Part shown: positions 40,735 through 48,831 of the stretch, one piece after another
Layout: the number at the start of each line of letters is the position of its first letter
How positions within the stretch are numbered: position 1 is the stretch's first letter
Source: Actinomycetota bacterium
Lineage (GTDB): Bacteria; Actinomycetota; Thermoleophilia; Solirubrobacterales; 70-9
Direction of reading: 5' to 3'
Assembly: GCA_018268605.1 (NCBI GenBank)
Contig: JAFDWG010000001.1
Location: forward strand, 1 to 55,122
Length of the DNA: 55,122 bases
Made by a program: the position numbers and the translations under genes
The notes under the pieces: model-generated
What the model was told of the DNA's origin: nothing
Database searches by the model: none
What the model saw: the letters and a program-made list of their open reading frames with translations, nothing else

Positions 40735-41241
40735 ATGGCAGCGCCGGCCGGGACCAGGGACATCGATCGGGAGACCTTCCGGTCCATCATGGCCTCCTTC
40801 CCCACCGGGGTGACGGTGGTCACCACCCGTGACGCGGAGGGTGAATTCAAAGGGTTCACCTCCAACGCCGTCACCAGCGTGTCACTGGATCCGCCGCTGC
40901 TGCTCGTCTGCGTGGCGCTGACCAGCGAGACGTTGCCGGTCCTTAGGCAGGCGCGACGCTTCGTCGTCAACTTTCTCAAGCACGGTGAGCATGAGATCTC
41001 GCAACGCTTCGCCGGCAAGGGCGAGGGGAAGTTCGACGGGGTCTCGCATGGGATCAAGGACGGACTGCCGGTTCTCGACGATCACGTGATCGCCCACGCC
41101 GTCTGCACCACCGAGAACGAGATCGAGGCAGGCGATCACATCGTGCTGATCGCGCGGGTCTCGGACGGAGACGTGGTCGCCGAGGGCCCCCAGCCGCTCC
41201 TCTATTACCGCAGCGATTACCCGGCCTGGTCGCCCTCATGA
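40735..41241 (+). CDS. Flavin reductase (two-component monooxygenase partner)
   Basis: 168 aa, flavin-reductase-like split-barrel family. [40 protein letters not shown] and [20 protein letters not shown] are the standard flavin-binding blocks. It uses NAD(P)H to supply reduced flavin to an oxygenase. The likely partner is the LLM monooxygenase at 46891, under a same-type promoter. Its stop codon overlaps the RibBA start (ATGA), so flavin reduction and riboflavin synthesis are coupled. Confidence 0.92.
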   Translation: MAAPAGTRDIDRETFRSIMASFPTGVTVVTTRDAEGEFKGFTSNAVTSVSLDPPLLLVCVALTSETLPVLRQARRFVVNFLKHGEHEISQRFAGKGEGKFDGVSHGIKDGLPVLDDHVIAHAVCTTENEIEAGDHIVLIARVSDGDVVAEGPQPLLYYRSDYPAWSPS

Positions 41242-42470
41242 GCCCCGAGACGACGGTGCCGAAGGCCGTCGCGGCGGCGATCGCCGAGATCCGCAAGGGT
41301 CGCCCGGTGGTCGTGGTCGACGACCCCGAGCGCGAGAACGAGGGAGATCTGATCTTTGCCGCGTCGCTGGCGACGCCTGAGACGGTGGCCTTCTGCGTCC
41401 GCCATACGAGCGGGATCCTCTGCGTCGCCCTCGATGGAGCCGGCTGCGATCGCCTCGATCTGCCGCCGATGGTCGATCGCGGCGACGAGCCGTTGGGCAC
41501 GGCCTTCACGATCTCCGTCGATGCGCGAGAAGGGACGACGACCGGGATCTCGGCGGCCGATCGCGCGGCGACGATCCGGGCGCTCGCCGACCCCGGTACG
41601 CGCCCCGAGGATCTGACCCGCCCGGGCCACGTCTTCCCCCTGCGCGCCCGCGACGGGGGCGTGCTGAAGCGCCCCGGTCACACCGAGGCCGCGGTCGACC
41701 TCGCCTGCCTCGCCGACCTGCCCGCGGCAGGCGTCCTGGCCGAGATCGTCGGCGAGGACGGAGAGATGGCCCGTCTGCCCGAGCTGGCCCGCTTCGCGCG
41801 GCGGCACGGCCTGGCGATCATCACGATCGGCGAACTGAGCGAATACCGTCGCCTCCGCGAACCGACCGTGGTCCGTGCCGCCACCGCCCGCCTGCCGACC
41901 CGCCACGGCCTCTTCACCGCGCATGTGTTCGACGCCCCGGACGGAGAGGAACAACATCTCGCCCTGGTCATGGGCGATGTCGAAAGCGGTGGACCGGTCC
42001 TTGTGCGGGTGCATTCGGAGTGCCTGACGGGCGACGTCCTCAGCTCGATGCGCTGCGATTGCGGTTCGCAGCTCGACCTGGCGTTGGCGAAGATCGGTGC
42101 CGAGCGGCGTGGCGTCCTGGTCTATCTCCGGGGTCATGAGGGTCGGGGCATCGGCCTCAAGCACAAGTTGCGTGCCTATGGCATCCAGGATCTGGGTTAC
42201 GACACGGTCGAAGCCAACCACCGGCTCGGCTTTCCGGCGGACCAGCGCGATTATGGGGCCGGCGCGCAGATCCTTCGTGACCTCGGGGTGAGGTCGTTGC
42301 GGCTGATGACCAACAATCCGGCGAAGTACGTCGGGCTGAGTAGCTACGGAATCGACATCGCCGAACGGGTGCCGCTGGTGATCGCGCCGACCAGCGAGAA
42401 CGCCCATTACCTCCGGGCCAAGCAGGAGAAGCTCGATCACCTGCTCGAGCTGGGAGAGCGATCGGTCTGA
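41238..42470 (+). CDS. ribBA: RibBA: DHBP synthase / GTP cyclohydrolase II
   Basis: 410 aa, bifunctional. The N-terminal DHBP synthase domain has [37 protein letters not shown] and [23 protein letters not shown]. The C-terminal GTP cyclohydrolase II domain has the zinc cysteines in [20 protein letters not shown], the RGHEGRGIG loop and [12 protein letters not shown]. Together they make the first committed compounds of riboflavin synthesis. It is not with rib genes but coupled to a flavin reductase, suggesting a pathway-specific flavin supply. Confidence 0.95.
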   Translation: MSPETTVPKAVAAAIAEIRKGRPVVVVDDPERENEGDLIFAASLATPETVAFCVRHTSGILCVALDGAGCDRLDLPPMVDRGDEPLGTAFTISVDAREGTTTGISAADRAATIRALADPGTRPEDLTRPGHVFPLRARDGGVLKRPGHTEAAVDLACLADLPAAGVLAEIVGEDGEMARLPELARFARRHGLAIITIGELSEYRRLREPTVVRAATARLPTRHGLFTAHVFDAPDGEEQHLALVMGDVESGGPVLVRVHSECLTGDVLSSMRCDCGSQLDLALAKIGAERRGVLVYLRGHEGRGIGLKHKLRAYGIQDLGYDTVEANHRLGFPADQRDYGAGAQILRDLGVRSLRLMTNNPAKYVGLSSYGIDIAERVPLVIAPTSENAHYLRAKQEKLDHLLELGERSV

Positions 42471-42488
42471 ATCTGCCTGTCCGCCGGA

Positions 42489-42532
42489 TGTAGCGGATTG
42501 GCACAGTCAGCTTTGTAAGCAAGCGCTACTTT
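42489..42532 (+). promoter_or_regulatory. Class II activator promoter S6 with overlapping TetR-type operator
   Basis: Inverted repeat TGTAGCGGATTGGCACA (42489-42505), 21 bp, -10 TACTTT (42527-42532). A TetR-type palindrome AGCAAGCGCTACTT (42518-42531) covers the -10. The predicted start is about 42539, with a leader of some 67 nt before ATG 42606. Confidence 0.6.
42518..42531. promoter_or_regulatory. TetR-type operator (site T7)
   Basis: AGCAAGCGCTACTT, two mismatches from the site beside the TetR gene at 7.9 kb. It is the only such palindrome seen in the right half, and it overlaps the -10 of promoter S6. Confidence 0.5.
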
Positions 42533-42605
42533 AGCTCGATTAGAGGGGACGACCGGCAATGCCAGTCGGCGGCGATGTAACCGCGGAGGGTACGCGGGAC
42601 TGGTT

Positions 42606-43844
42606 ATGGAGACAGAGAGAGAGGACTGCAGGTCAATGCCGAGCAACTCTGGGAATGGCATCAACGATCTTTTGACCAAAGCGCCGATGAGCCGGCGGGT
42701 ACTACTGAGCCGGACCAGCGCGGCAGCCGCCTTGTTGGCCGCCGGCCCGGTCCTGGCGGCGTGCGGTGGTTCCTCGTCGAGCGGTACCTCGGCAAGTGGT
42801 GGCGGCTCGAGCGCTGCGGGCGGAGAAGTCGGAGGTGAGCTCGACATCTTCGTCTGGCAGGGCTATGACGCGCCGGTTCCGGCGCGGAAGGCCTGGGAAA
42901 AGAAAGAAGGGGTCAACGTCAAGACCTCCTACATCTCCGCCCAGCAGGACATCCTGCCGAAGCTCAAATCGCCCGCCGGCGAAGGCATCGACGTGAGTTT
43001 TGCGAGCCCCTTCCAGATGGAAGTGTTCAAGGAAGCTGAAATCCTTACCCCGATCACCGAAGAAGAAGTTCCCAACCTGAAAAACCTCTTCCCGGTGTTC
43101 AACAACGACATCTACAAGAACGAAGAAGGCGAGTTCCTTGTCGTCCCCTTCAACTTCGGCTGGAACGGGATGGTCTACAACGCCGAAGTCCTCGGCGACC
43201 CGAACAGCTGGGACGTGCTGATGGAACCCGAACTGACCGGGCGGATCGGCCTCTGGGACGACTCGGTGACGACGATGCAGTTCGCCGCCGTGATCCACGG
43301 CTTCGACCCCCAGACCACGACTCCTGAACAGTTCGAAGTGATAAAGCAATGGCTGACCGAACTGCGCCCGCAGGTCAAGATGTTCGCCCCCAGCCTCGGC
43401 GACTACATGACCGCGCTGTCGAACGGCGACATCGACATGGTGCCGAACGGTTGGAACGCCACCAACGTCTTCGTCGAAGGCAACCGGGAAATCAAAACCA
43501 AGATCCCCACCGAAGGCAAGCTCCACGGGGCGCTCGGCTGGGTCGACTGCATGCAGATCCCCTACAAGTGCGACAACCGGGCCACGGCGGCCGCCTGGAT
43601 CAACCAGCTGATCTCGGGCGACCAGGTTTCGGTCGAAACCTACGAAGGCGTAGCCGGGGGGGCCACCTGCGAAAACGTGCCGCCGAAACTTGCCAAAGCG
43701 ACGCGGGATCTGTTCCCATACAACGATCTCAACTCCCTGTTCGAAAAAGAAGCGCCGATCGCACTCGAGTTCCCCCAGGAATCGGACAAGTACGTCACCT
43801 TCGACGAAACCGTCGAAGCATACGAAGAATTCAAAGCGGGCTGA
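42606..43844 (+). CDS. Polyamine-type ABC substrate-binding lipoprotein (PotD/F-like)
   Basis: 412 aa. A twin-arginine-like signal (MSRRVLLSR, starting about residue 28) and lipobox LAAC are followed by a Ser/Gly linker and a type II binding fold: GELDIFVWQGYDAPVPARKAWEKKEGV, then NFGWNGMVYN and ALGWVDCMQIP. This class binds spermidine, putrescine or similar amines outside the membrane. Starts at 42606, 42636 and 42687 are all possible; the last begins right at the signal peptide. Glu codons are almost all GAA after residue 75, unlike the surroundings. A 12-bp hairpin separates it from the permease. Confidence 0.9.
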   Translation: METEREDCRSMPSNSGNGINDLLTKAPMSRRVLLSRTSAAAALLAAGPVLAACGGSSSSGTSASGGGSSAAGGEVGGELDIFVWQGYDAPVPARKAWEKKEGVNVKTSYISAQQDILPKLKSPAGEGIDVSFASPFQMEVFKEAEILTPITEEEVPNLKNLFPVFNNDIYKNEEGEFLVVPFNFGWNGMVYNAEVLGDPNSWDVLMEPELTGRIGLWDDSVTTMQFAAVIHGFDPQTTTPEQFEVIKQWLTELRPQVKMFAPSLGDYMTALSNGDIDMVPNGWNATNVFVEGNREIKTKIPTEGKLHGALGWVDCMQIPYKCDNRATAAAWINQLISGDQVSVETYEGVAGGATCENVPPKLAKATRDLFPYNDLNSLFEKEAPIALEFPQESDKYVTFDETVEAYEEFKAG

Positions 43845-43881
43845 TCTCACTCCTCCTGAATTCTCTCCCGCCCGACCATGG

Positions 43882-43913
43882 GCCTGGAGCGACTGAGGTC
43901 GGTCGCTCCAGGC
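43882..43913. terminator. 12-bp intercistronic hairpin
   Basis: GCCTGGAGCGAC (43882-43893) pairs perfectly with GTCGCTCCAGGC (43902-43913) around an 8-nt loop, between the binding-protein and permease genes. There is no T-run, so it is more likely a stabiliser or partial terminator that keeps binding-protein mRNA in excess. Confidence 0.5.
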
Positions 43914-43953
43914 TTCTGGCCTGGTCGATGCCGACTGCTCCGACGGTGCTGAA

Positions 43954-44823
43954 ATGAACATCAAACGTCGCACGGGCGCCCTGTTGATGACGCCTCTCAC
44001 CGTCATCCTCGTGATGCTGATCCTCGTGCCTGCGGGGATCTTCTTCCTCTATTCGTTCTATGAATTCAAGCTCTATGAAGCGCAGCCGGCGTTCATCCTC
44101 TCCAACTACAGCAAGGTCTTCTCCGATCCCACGTACCGGACGTTTGCCTCGAACACCATCCAGATCAGCGTTCCGGTGACGATCCTCACCGTGACCGCCG
44201 GGTTCGCCCTGGCGTACTACATCGTCGGGTGCAGAAGCCGCAAGCGGACCGTGCTGATCGCGCTCGTGGTCGTCTCGATGCTCGCCAGCTACCTGGCCAG
44301 GATCTACGCGTTGCGCACGCTCTTCGGCGAACACGGGATCATCGGCGGCATCATCGAAGAACTCGGGATCGGTCACGGTGCTCCGGGCTTCCTCCTCTTC
44401 TCGCGGTCGGCGGTGATCATCGGCCAGACCTACTTCCTCCTGCCCTTCGCCACGCTGGTCCTGTTCGCGGGCCTCAGTGGCATCCCGGACGACCTGCGTG
44501 CGGCGGGACGCGATCTGGGGGGAGGTCCGGCCCACGTCTTCCGGAAAGTGACTCTGCCGCTCGCCGGTCCGGCGGTATTGGCGGCGATCGTCTTCGTCTT
44601 CTTCCTCAGCGCCGGCGATTACCTGACGCCGAGCCTCCTCGGCGATCCCAACAGCGTCACGATCGGCAGCGCGATCCAAGAACAGCTGAAGGTGACCGGC
44701 AACTACCCGCTCGGCGCGGCGCTGTCGTTCGTGATGGTCGCGGCGTTCGCGTTGGTCTACCTGATCGTCAGGGTGGCGATGCGAGTCACCGGACTGCTAC
44801 CGGCGAAAGCAGGTAGGGCATGA
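43954..44823 (+). CDS. Polyamine-type ABC permease (PotB-like)
   Basis: 289 aa with about six membrane helices. The EAA loop, which contacts the ATPase, is seen in LSGIPDDLRAAGRDLGGGPAHVFRKVTLPLAGPAVLA. It forms half of the channel with the permease at 44820, to which it is joined by an ATGA overlap. All six of its Glu codons are GAA, continuing the pattern of the binding-protein gene. Confidence 0.92.
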   Translation: MNIKRRTGALLMTPLTVILVMLILVPAGIFFLYSFYEFKLYEAQPAFILSNYSKVFSDPTYRTFASNTIQISVPVTILTVTAGFALAYYIVGCRSRKRTVLIALVVVSMLASYLARIYALRTLFGEHGIIGGIIEELGIGHGAPGFLLFSRSAVIIGQTYFLLPFATLVLFAGLSGIPDDLRAAGRDLGGGPAHVFRKVTLPLAGPAVLAAIVFVFFLSAGDYLTPSLLGDPNSVTIGSAIQEQLKVTGNYPLGAALSFVMVAAFALVYLIVRVAMRVTGLLPAKAGRA

Positions 44824-45650
44824 GGATTCCGCGACCCCGACCGCTGGCGGTCATCGCCACGCTGCTGTTCATCTTCCTCTACGTGCCGATCGTGGTCGTG
44901 GTCCTCTACGCCTTCAACTCCGGCTCCAATCTGAGCTGGCCGCTGCAAGGGTTCTCCCTGCACTGGTTCGAAGTCATCTTCACCGACGAAACGTTCAGCG
45001 AAGCGTTGGAAGAAAGCGCGAGGGTCGCGGTGATCAGCACCGTGATAGCGGCGATCGCCGCTGGGCTCGCAGCTGTGGTCTTCACCCGTCAGCGCTGGTT
45101 CCTGCCGCGGCTGGTCGAGGGGGTTTCTCGCCTGCCGATCATGATCCCGCCGATCCTGATCGGCGTGGCGATGCTGACTGCGATCGGCCTGGCGAAGCTG
45201 CGCCTGTCGATGTGGACGGTGGTCGCCGGCCACCTGATCTACATCATCCCCTACGTCCTGGTGGTGATCGTGGCCAGGCTGAACAACTTCGACGTTCAGC
45301 TGGAGCAGGCGGCCCGTGATCTCGGCGCCGGGCCGGTGAGGTCGCTCTGGTTCGTCACCCTGCCGATCGTCGCCCCCGCTGTCTTGGGTGCGGCACTGCT
45401 CGCGATCGGCCTGTCCTTCGACGAGGTTTTCATCACGAACTTCACCGTCGGGACCGACCCGACCTTGCCGATCTACGTGCTCTCGAAGCTCAGGCGGGTC
45501 GTCGATCCATCTGTGAATGCCGTGGCAACGGTGCTCCTCGTGATCCCCTGGATCGCGCTGGGCCTCTCGGCCCTGATCATGGGACGCTCTTTCCGGGGTC
45601 GGCGGAAGACAAATATTGGCGGCGAGATCGAGGAGGTTGGGAAGGGATGA
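44820..45650 (+). CDS. Polyamine-type ABC permease (PotC-like)
   Basis: 276 aa with about six membrane helices. The ATPase-contact loop reads FDVQLEQAARDLGAGPVRSLWFVTLPIVAPAVLGA. ATGA overlaps join it to both neighbours. The first five Glu codons (to about 45021) are GAA and all later ones GAG, so the GAA-rich tract that starts in the binding protein ends inside this gene. Confidence 0.92.
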   Translation: MRIPRPRPLAVIATLLFIFLYVPIVVVVLYAFNSGSNLSWPLQGFSLHWFEVIFTDETFSEALEESARVAVISTVIAAIAAGLAAVVFTRQRWFLPRLVEGVSRLPIMIPPILIGVAMLTAIGLAKLRLSMWTVVAGHLIYIIPYVLVVIVARLNNFDVQLEQAARDLGAGPVRSLWFVTLPIVAPAVLGAALLAIGLSFDEVFITNFTVGTDPTLPIYVLSKLRRVVDPSVNAVATVLLVIPWIALGLSALIMGRSFRGRRKTNIGGEIEEVGKG

Positions 45651-46783
45651 GCTCCGACAGCATCGGCGACGGCGGCGCCGTCAGCGAGGAGCGGCGCGAC
45701 GTCGGTACGGCGCCGCAGCAAGCGCTGGTGAAGGTCGACAACGTGGTCAAACGCTTCGGCGCGGTAACGGCGCTGAAAGGAGTCTCGCTGGAGATTCCCC
45801 CCAACTCGTTCTTCGCCCTGCTGGGCCCCAGTGGCTGCGGCAAGACCACGCTGCTCAAAATCCTGGCAGGCCTGGAGAGCCCGACCAGCGGCGATGTGCT
45901 GCTCGACGGCGAGGCGATCACCAAGCAGCCGCCCGAGCGCCGTCCGTTCAACCTGGTCTTCCAGAACTACGCCCTGTTCCCGCACCTCAAGGTCGCCAAG
46001 AACCTCGAATTTGGTCCCCGCCGATCCAAGGGCGGCGCTTCCAAGGAGCAGTTGGCCAAAGAGGTCGGCGAGATGCTGCACCTGGTCGGGCTCGAGGGCT
46101 ATGAGGAGCGGATGCCCTCCGAACTCAGCGGTGGGCAGGCTCAGCGGGTCGCTCTCGCGCGGGCGCTGATGAAGAAGCCAAGGCTCCTGCTGCTGGACGA
46201 GCCGATGTCGGCTCTCGACCGCAACGTCAGGTCCTCGGTTCGCGAACAGCTTCTGCGTATCCACAACGAGCTGGGCACGACCTTTGTTCTGGTCACGCAC
46301 GATCAGGAAGAGGCGCTCAGCATGGCGGACACCGTGGCGCTGATGAACCACGGCGTGTTCGAGCAGATCGGGCCGCCGACCACCCTCTACCGACGGCCGG
46401 CGTCACTCTTCGCGGCGCGCTTCATCGGCGCCGGATCGCTGGTGCCGGTCGGGGTCAAGGAGGTGCGGGCGGAGACGGCCACGGTCGATCTGGGCGGTGC
46501 CAGTCTCGAACCGACGAACGTCGATGCCGAGGCCAACTCCCCGGGCCTGCTGATGCTGCGCCCGGAGGAGCTCCAGGTCACCTCACCCGAAGACGGGATC
46601 CTGGCCGGTGAGGTGCTGACCTCGACCTTCCTCGGCAGCGAGGTGGAGATCGCCGTCGCCACCGAGGTCGGCGACCTGAGGATTCGGACGACCACGGTGG
46701 TCGGGATCGGCGACCGGGTCGGCATCAAATGGGACACCAGTGGTGGAGTGTTGTATGCGTCCGACGAACCGAAGAGCGCCTAG
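45647..46783 (+). CDS. Polyamine-type ABC ATPase (PotA-like)
   Basis: 378 aa. Walker A GPSGCGKTT, Q-loop VFQNYALFPH, signature LSGGQAQRVALARAL and Walker B LLLLDEPMSALD are all intact. A C-terminal TOBE domain (about 275-370, with MLRPEELQV) is typical of PotA-type subunits. It powers the importer formed with the binding protein and two permeases upstream. Confidence 0.93.
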   Translation: MSSDSIGDGGAVSEERRDVGTAPQQALVKVDNVVKRFGAVTALKGVSLEIPPNSFFALLGPSGCGKTTLLKILAGLESPTSGDVLLDGEAITKQPPERRPFNLVFQNYALFPHLKVAKNLEFGPRRSKGGASKEQLAKEVGEMLHLVGLEGYEERMPSELSGGQAQRVALARALMKKPRLLLLDEPMSALDRNVRSSVREQLLRIHNELGTTFVLVTHDQEEALSMADTVALMNHGVFEQIGPPTTLYRRPASLFAARFIGAGSLVPVGVKEVRAETATVDLGGASLEPTNVDAEANSPGLLMLRPEELQVTSPEDGILAGEVLTSTFLGSEVEIAVATEVGDLRIRTTTVVGIGDRVGIKWDTSGGVLYASDEPKSA

Positions 46784-46790
46784 CGCTGCT

Positions 46791-46834
46791 TCTCCCAAAT
46801 CGGGACAGTTGCGACCAAGCCTGGCTCGTAACCT
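46791..46834 (+). promoter_or_regulatory. Class II activator promoter S7
   Basis: Inverted repeat TCTCCCAAATCGGGACA (46791-46807), 21 bp, -10 TAACCT (46829-46834). The predicted start is about 46841, 50 nt before the LLM gene, which has GGGAG before its ATG. Confidence 0.65.
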
Positions 46835-46890
46835 GAGGCGCACGGACGAAGTGCTTACGCACTGCACCCTTCGACGATCGGGAGCGTAGT

Positions 46891-48033
46891 ATGGATATTG
46901 GCCTTTTCATGGTTCCGTTCCGCAAGCCGGGAGCGGATTTCAAGCGCGGATTCGACTTCGACATGCAGACGATCCGGTGGGCCGATGAGTATGGCTTGTC
47001 CGAGGTCTGGGTGGCCGAGCACGCGACGTTGGGCTGGGAGCCCGTCTGCTCGCCCGAGCTCTACATGGCGGCGGCGATTCCGCAGACCGAGCGGATCAAG
47101 TTCGGAACCGGGGCCAACGTGATCCCGAACCACAACCCGATCGCGCTGGCGCATCGGCTGATGCAGTTCGACCACATGTCGGAGGGGCGTCTGATGGTGG
47201 GCGTCGGGGCGGGTGCCTACCCGAGCGACTCGCAGATCCACGGGTCGACCGAGCCGCACGAGATGATGCTCGAGGGCCTCGAAATCATGGAAAAGATCTG
47301 GACCGCCGATGGTCCGTTCACCTTCGAGGGGAAGTTCTGGAGCTTCGAGTACCCGGCTTTCGACGACATGTTGCAAGGCCCGTTCTGGAAGCCTTACCAG
47401 CAACCTCACATGCCGATCGCGATGGCGGGCCTGAGCCCGGCATCGGGCACGCTCAAACAGGCGGGCGCGCGCGGATGCCTGCCGATGAGCTTCAACGTCG
47501 GGCGCGATTACCTCGCCGGCCATTGGTACCGCTACGTGGAAGGTGCCGAGAGCGCGGGCCTGCAAGCCGACCGTAACCAGTGGCGGATCGCGCACAACGT
47601 CCTCGTCGCCGACACCGACGAGGAGGCGATGGAGCTCTGCCTGGGCGGAGCGATGGCAGCTGCCTATGACGAGTGGATGCTCCCGGCCTATGGCTCGGCC
47701 AACATGCTGCGGATCATGGCGCCGGAGCTCGAGGACCCGGACAACGTCAGCCCCCAGTGGCTGGCGGAAAACAAGTGGCTGGTCGGCTCGCCTGACACGG
47801 TGATCGAAAAGATGCAGGCCGACCTCGAGGTTTCGGGCGGCTTCGGCTCGATCATCTCGTTCACCTTCGACTACCAGGACAACGTCGAGGGTTGGCGTCG
47901 CCACCTGGAGCTGATGGGCACCGAGGTCGTGCCGAAGATCAAGGACATCGTCCACGCGAATCAGACCCTCGATGAACTGACTCCGCCTGACGAACTGGCG
48001 GCCGCTCCGGTTCAGCCAGGGACCAGAAAGTGA
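46891..48033 (+). CDS. LLM-class flavin monooxygenase (two-component type)
   Basis: 380 aa luciferase-like TIM barrel. MDIGLFMVPFRKPG starts the barrel, YGLSEVWVAEHAT and ERIKFGTGANVIPNHNPIALAHRLMQFDHMSEGRL are family blocks, and GVGAGAYPSD is the flavin-pocket loop. Size and blocks match limonene- and alkanal-type FMNH2 monooxygenases rather than F420 enzymes. It needs reduced flavin, which the reductase at 40735 would supply. The SDR at 48053 follows by 19 bp, as expected for oxidation of an alcohol or ketone intermediate. The substrate is unknown. Confidence 0.9.
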   Translation: MDIGLFMVPFRKPGADFKRGFDFDMQTIRWADEYGLSEVWVAEHATLGWEPVCSPELYMAAAIPQTERIKFGTGANVIPNHNPIALAHRLMQFDHMSEGRLMVGVGAGAYPSDSQIHGSTEPHEMMLEGLEIMEKIWTADGPFTFEGKFWSFEYPAFDDMLQGPFWKPYQQPHMPIAMAGLSPASGTLKQAGARGCLPMSFNVGRDYLAGHWYRYVEGAESAGLQADRNQWRIAHNVLVADTDEEAMELCLGGAMAAAYDEWMLPAYGSANMLRIMAPELEDPDNVSPQWLAENKWLVGSPDTVIEKMQADLEVSGGFGSIISFTFDYQDNVEGWRRHLELMGTEVVPKIKDIVHANQTLDELTPPDELAAAPVQPGTRK

Positions 48034-48052
48034 TCGGAGAGGAACGACTTGC

Positions 48053-48817
48053 ATGGCTGAGGAACGGATGACAGGGAAGGTCGCGATCGTCTCGGGCGCG
48101 GCGCGAGGCCAAGGAGCCTCTCACGCCGAACTGCTCTCGAGGGAAGGTGCCTCCGTGGTGTTGGGTGACATCCTCGACGCCGAGGGTGAGGCCTTCGCCT
48201 CGAAGCTGGCCGGGGACGGGGCGGAGGTGGAGTACGTCCACCTCGACGTCACCAGTCCGGACGATTGGGCCGGGGCCTTGAAGGCTGCCACTTCGAAATG
48301 GGGCCGGGTGGATGCCCTCGTGAACAACGCCGGTATCGGCAGCTACCCGGGCGCCGTCGATTGCTCCGACGAGGAGTGGAGCCGCGTCATCGCGGTCAAT
48401 CAGACCGGCGTCTTCCTCGGCATGCGGACGGTGCTTCCCGCGATGATCGAGCAGAAGTCGGGATCGATCGTGAACATCTCCTCGACCTTCGGCCTGAACG
48501 GCGCCGAGGACGCGTTCGCCTACCAGGCCGCGAAGGGTGCGGTGATCTCGATGTCGAAGGCGGCCGCGGTGAGCTACGGGACCGCGGGGGTGCGCGTCAA
48601 CGCCATCTGCCCAGGGGTCGTCGACACGCCGATGTTGAAGACCGACATCGAAGAGATGGGGGCGGAGGGCATCGACGGGCTGGTCGAGATGCAGGCGATC
48701 AAGCGCTACGGCACGCCCGAGGACATCTCCAAGGCGGTGCTCTACCTGGTCTCGGAGGACTCGAGCTTCGTGACCGGCGCGGTGCTCGTGGTCGACGGCG
48801 GCTACTCGGCCCTCTAG
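48053..48817 (+). CDS. Short-chain dehydrogenase/reductase
   Basis: 254 aa. It has SGAARGQG (Ser replaces the usual Thr), LVNNAGIGSYP, NISSTFGLNGAEDAFAYQAAKGAV (Ser/Tyr/Lys), NAICPGVVDTPM and VVDGGYSAL. GAGAGGAACGACTTGC precedes the ATG. It is cotranscribed with the LLM monooxygenase from promoter S7 and converges on regulator 2. Confidence 0.9.
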   Translation: MAEERMTGKVAIVSGAARGQGASHAELLSREGASVVLGDILDAEGEAFASKLAGDGAEVEYVHLDVTSPDDWAGALKAATSKWGRVDALVNNAGIGSYPGAVDCSDEEWSRVIAVNQTGVFLGMRTVLPAMIEQKSGSIVNISSTFGLNGAEDAFAYQAAKGAVISMSKAAAVSYGTAGVRVNAICPGVVDTPMLKTDIEEMGAEGIDGLVEMQAIKRYGTPEDISKAVLYLVSEDSSFVTGAVLVVDGGYSAL

Positions 48818-48831
48818 CCGACCCGCCTTTC

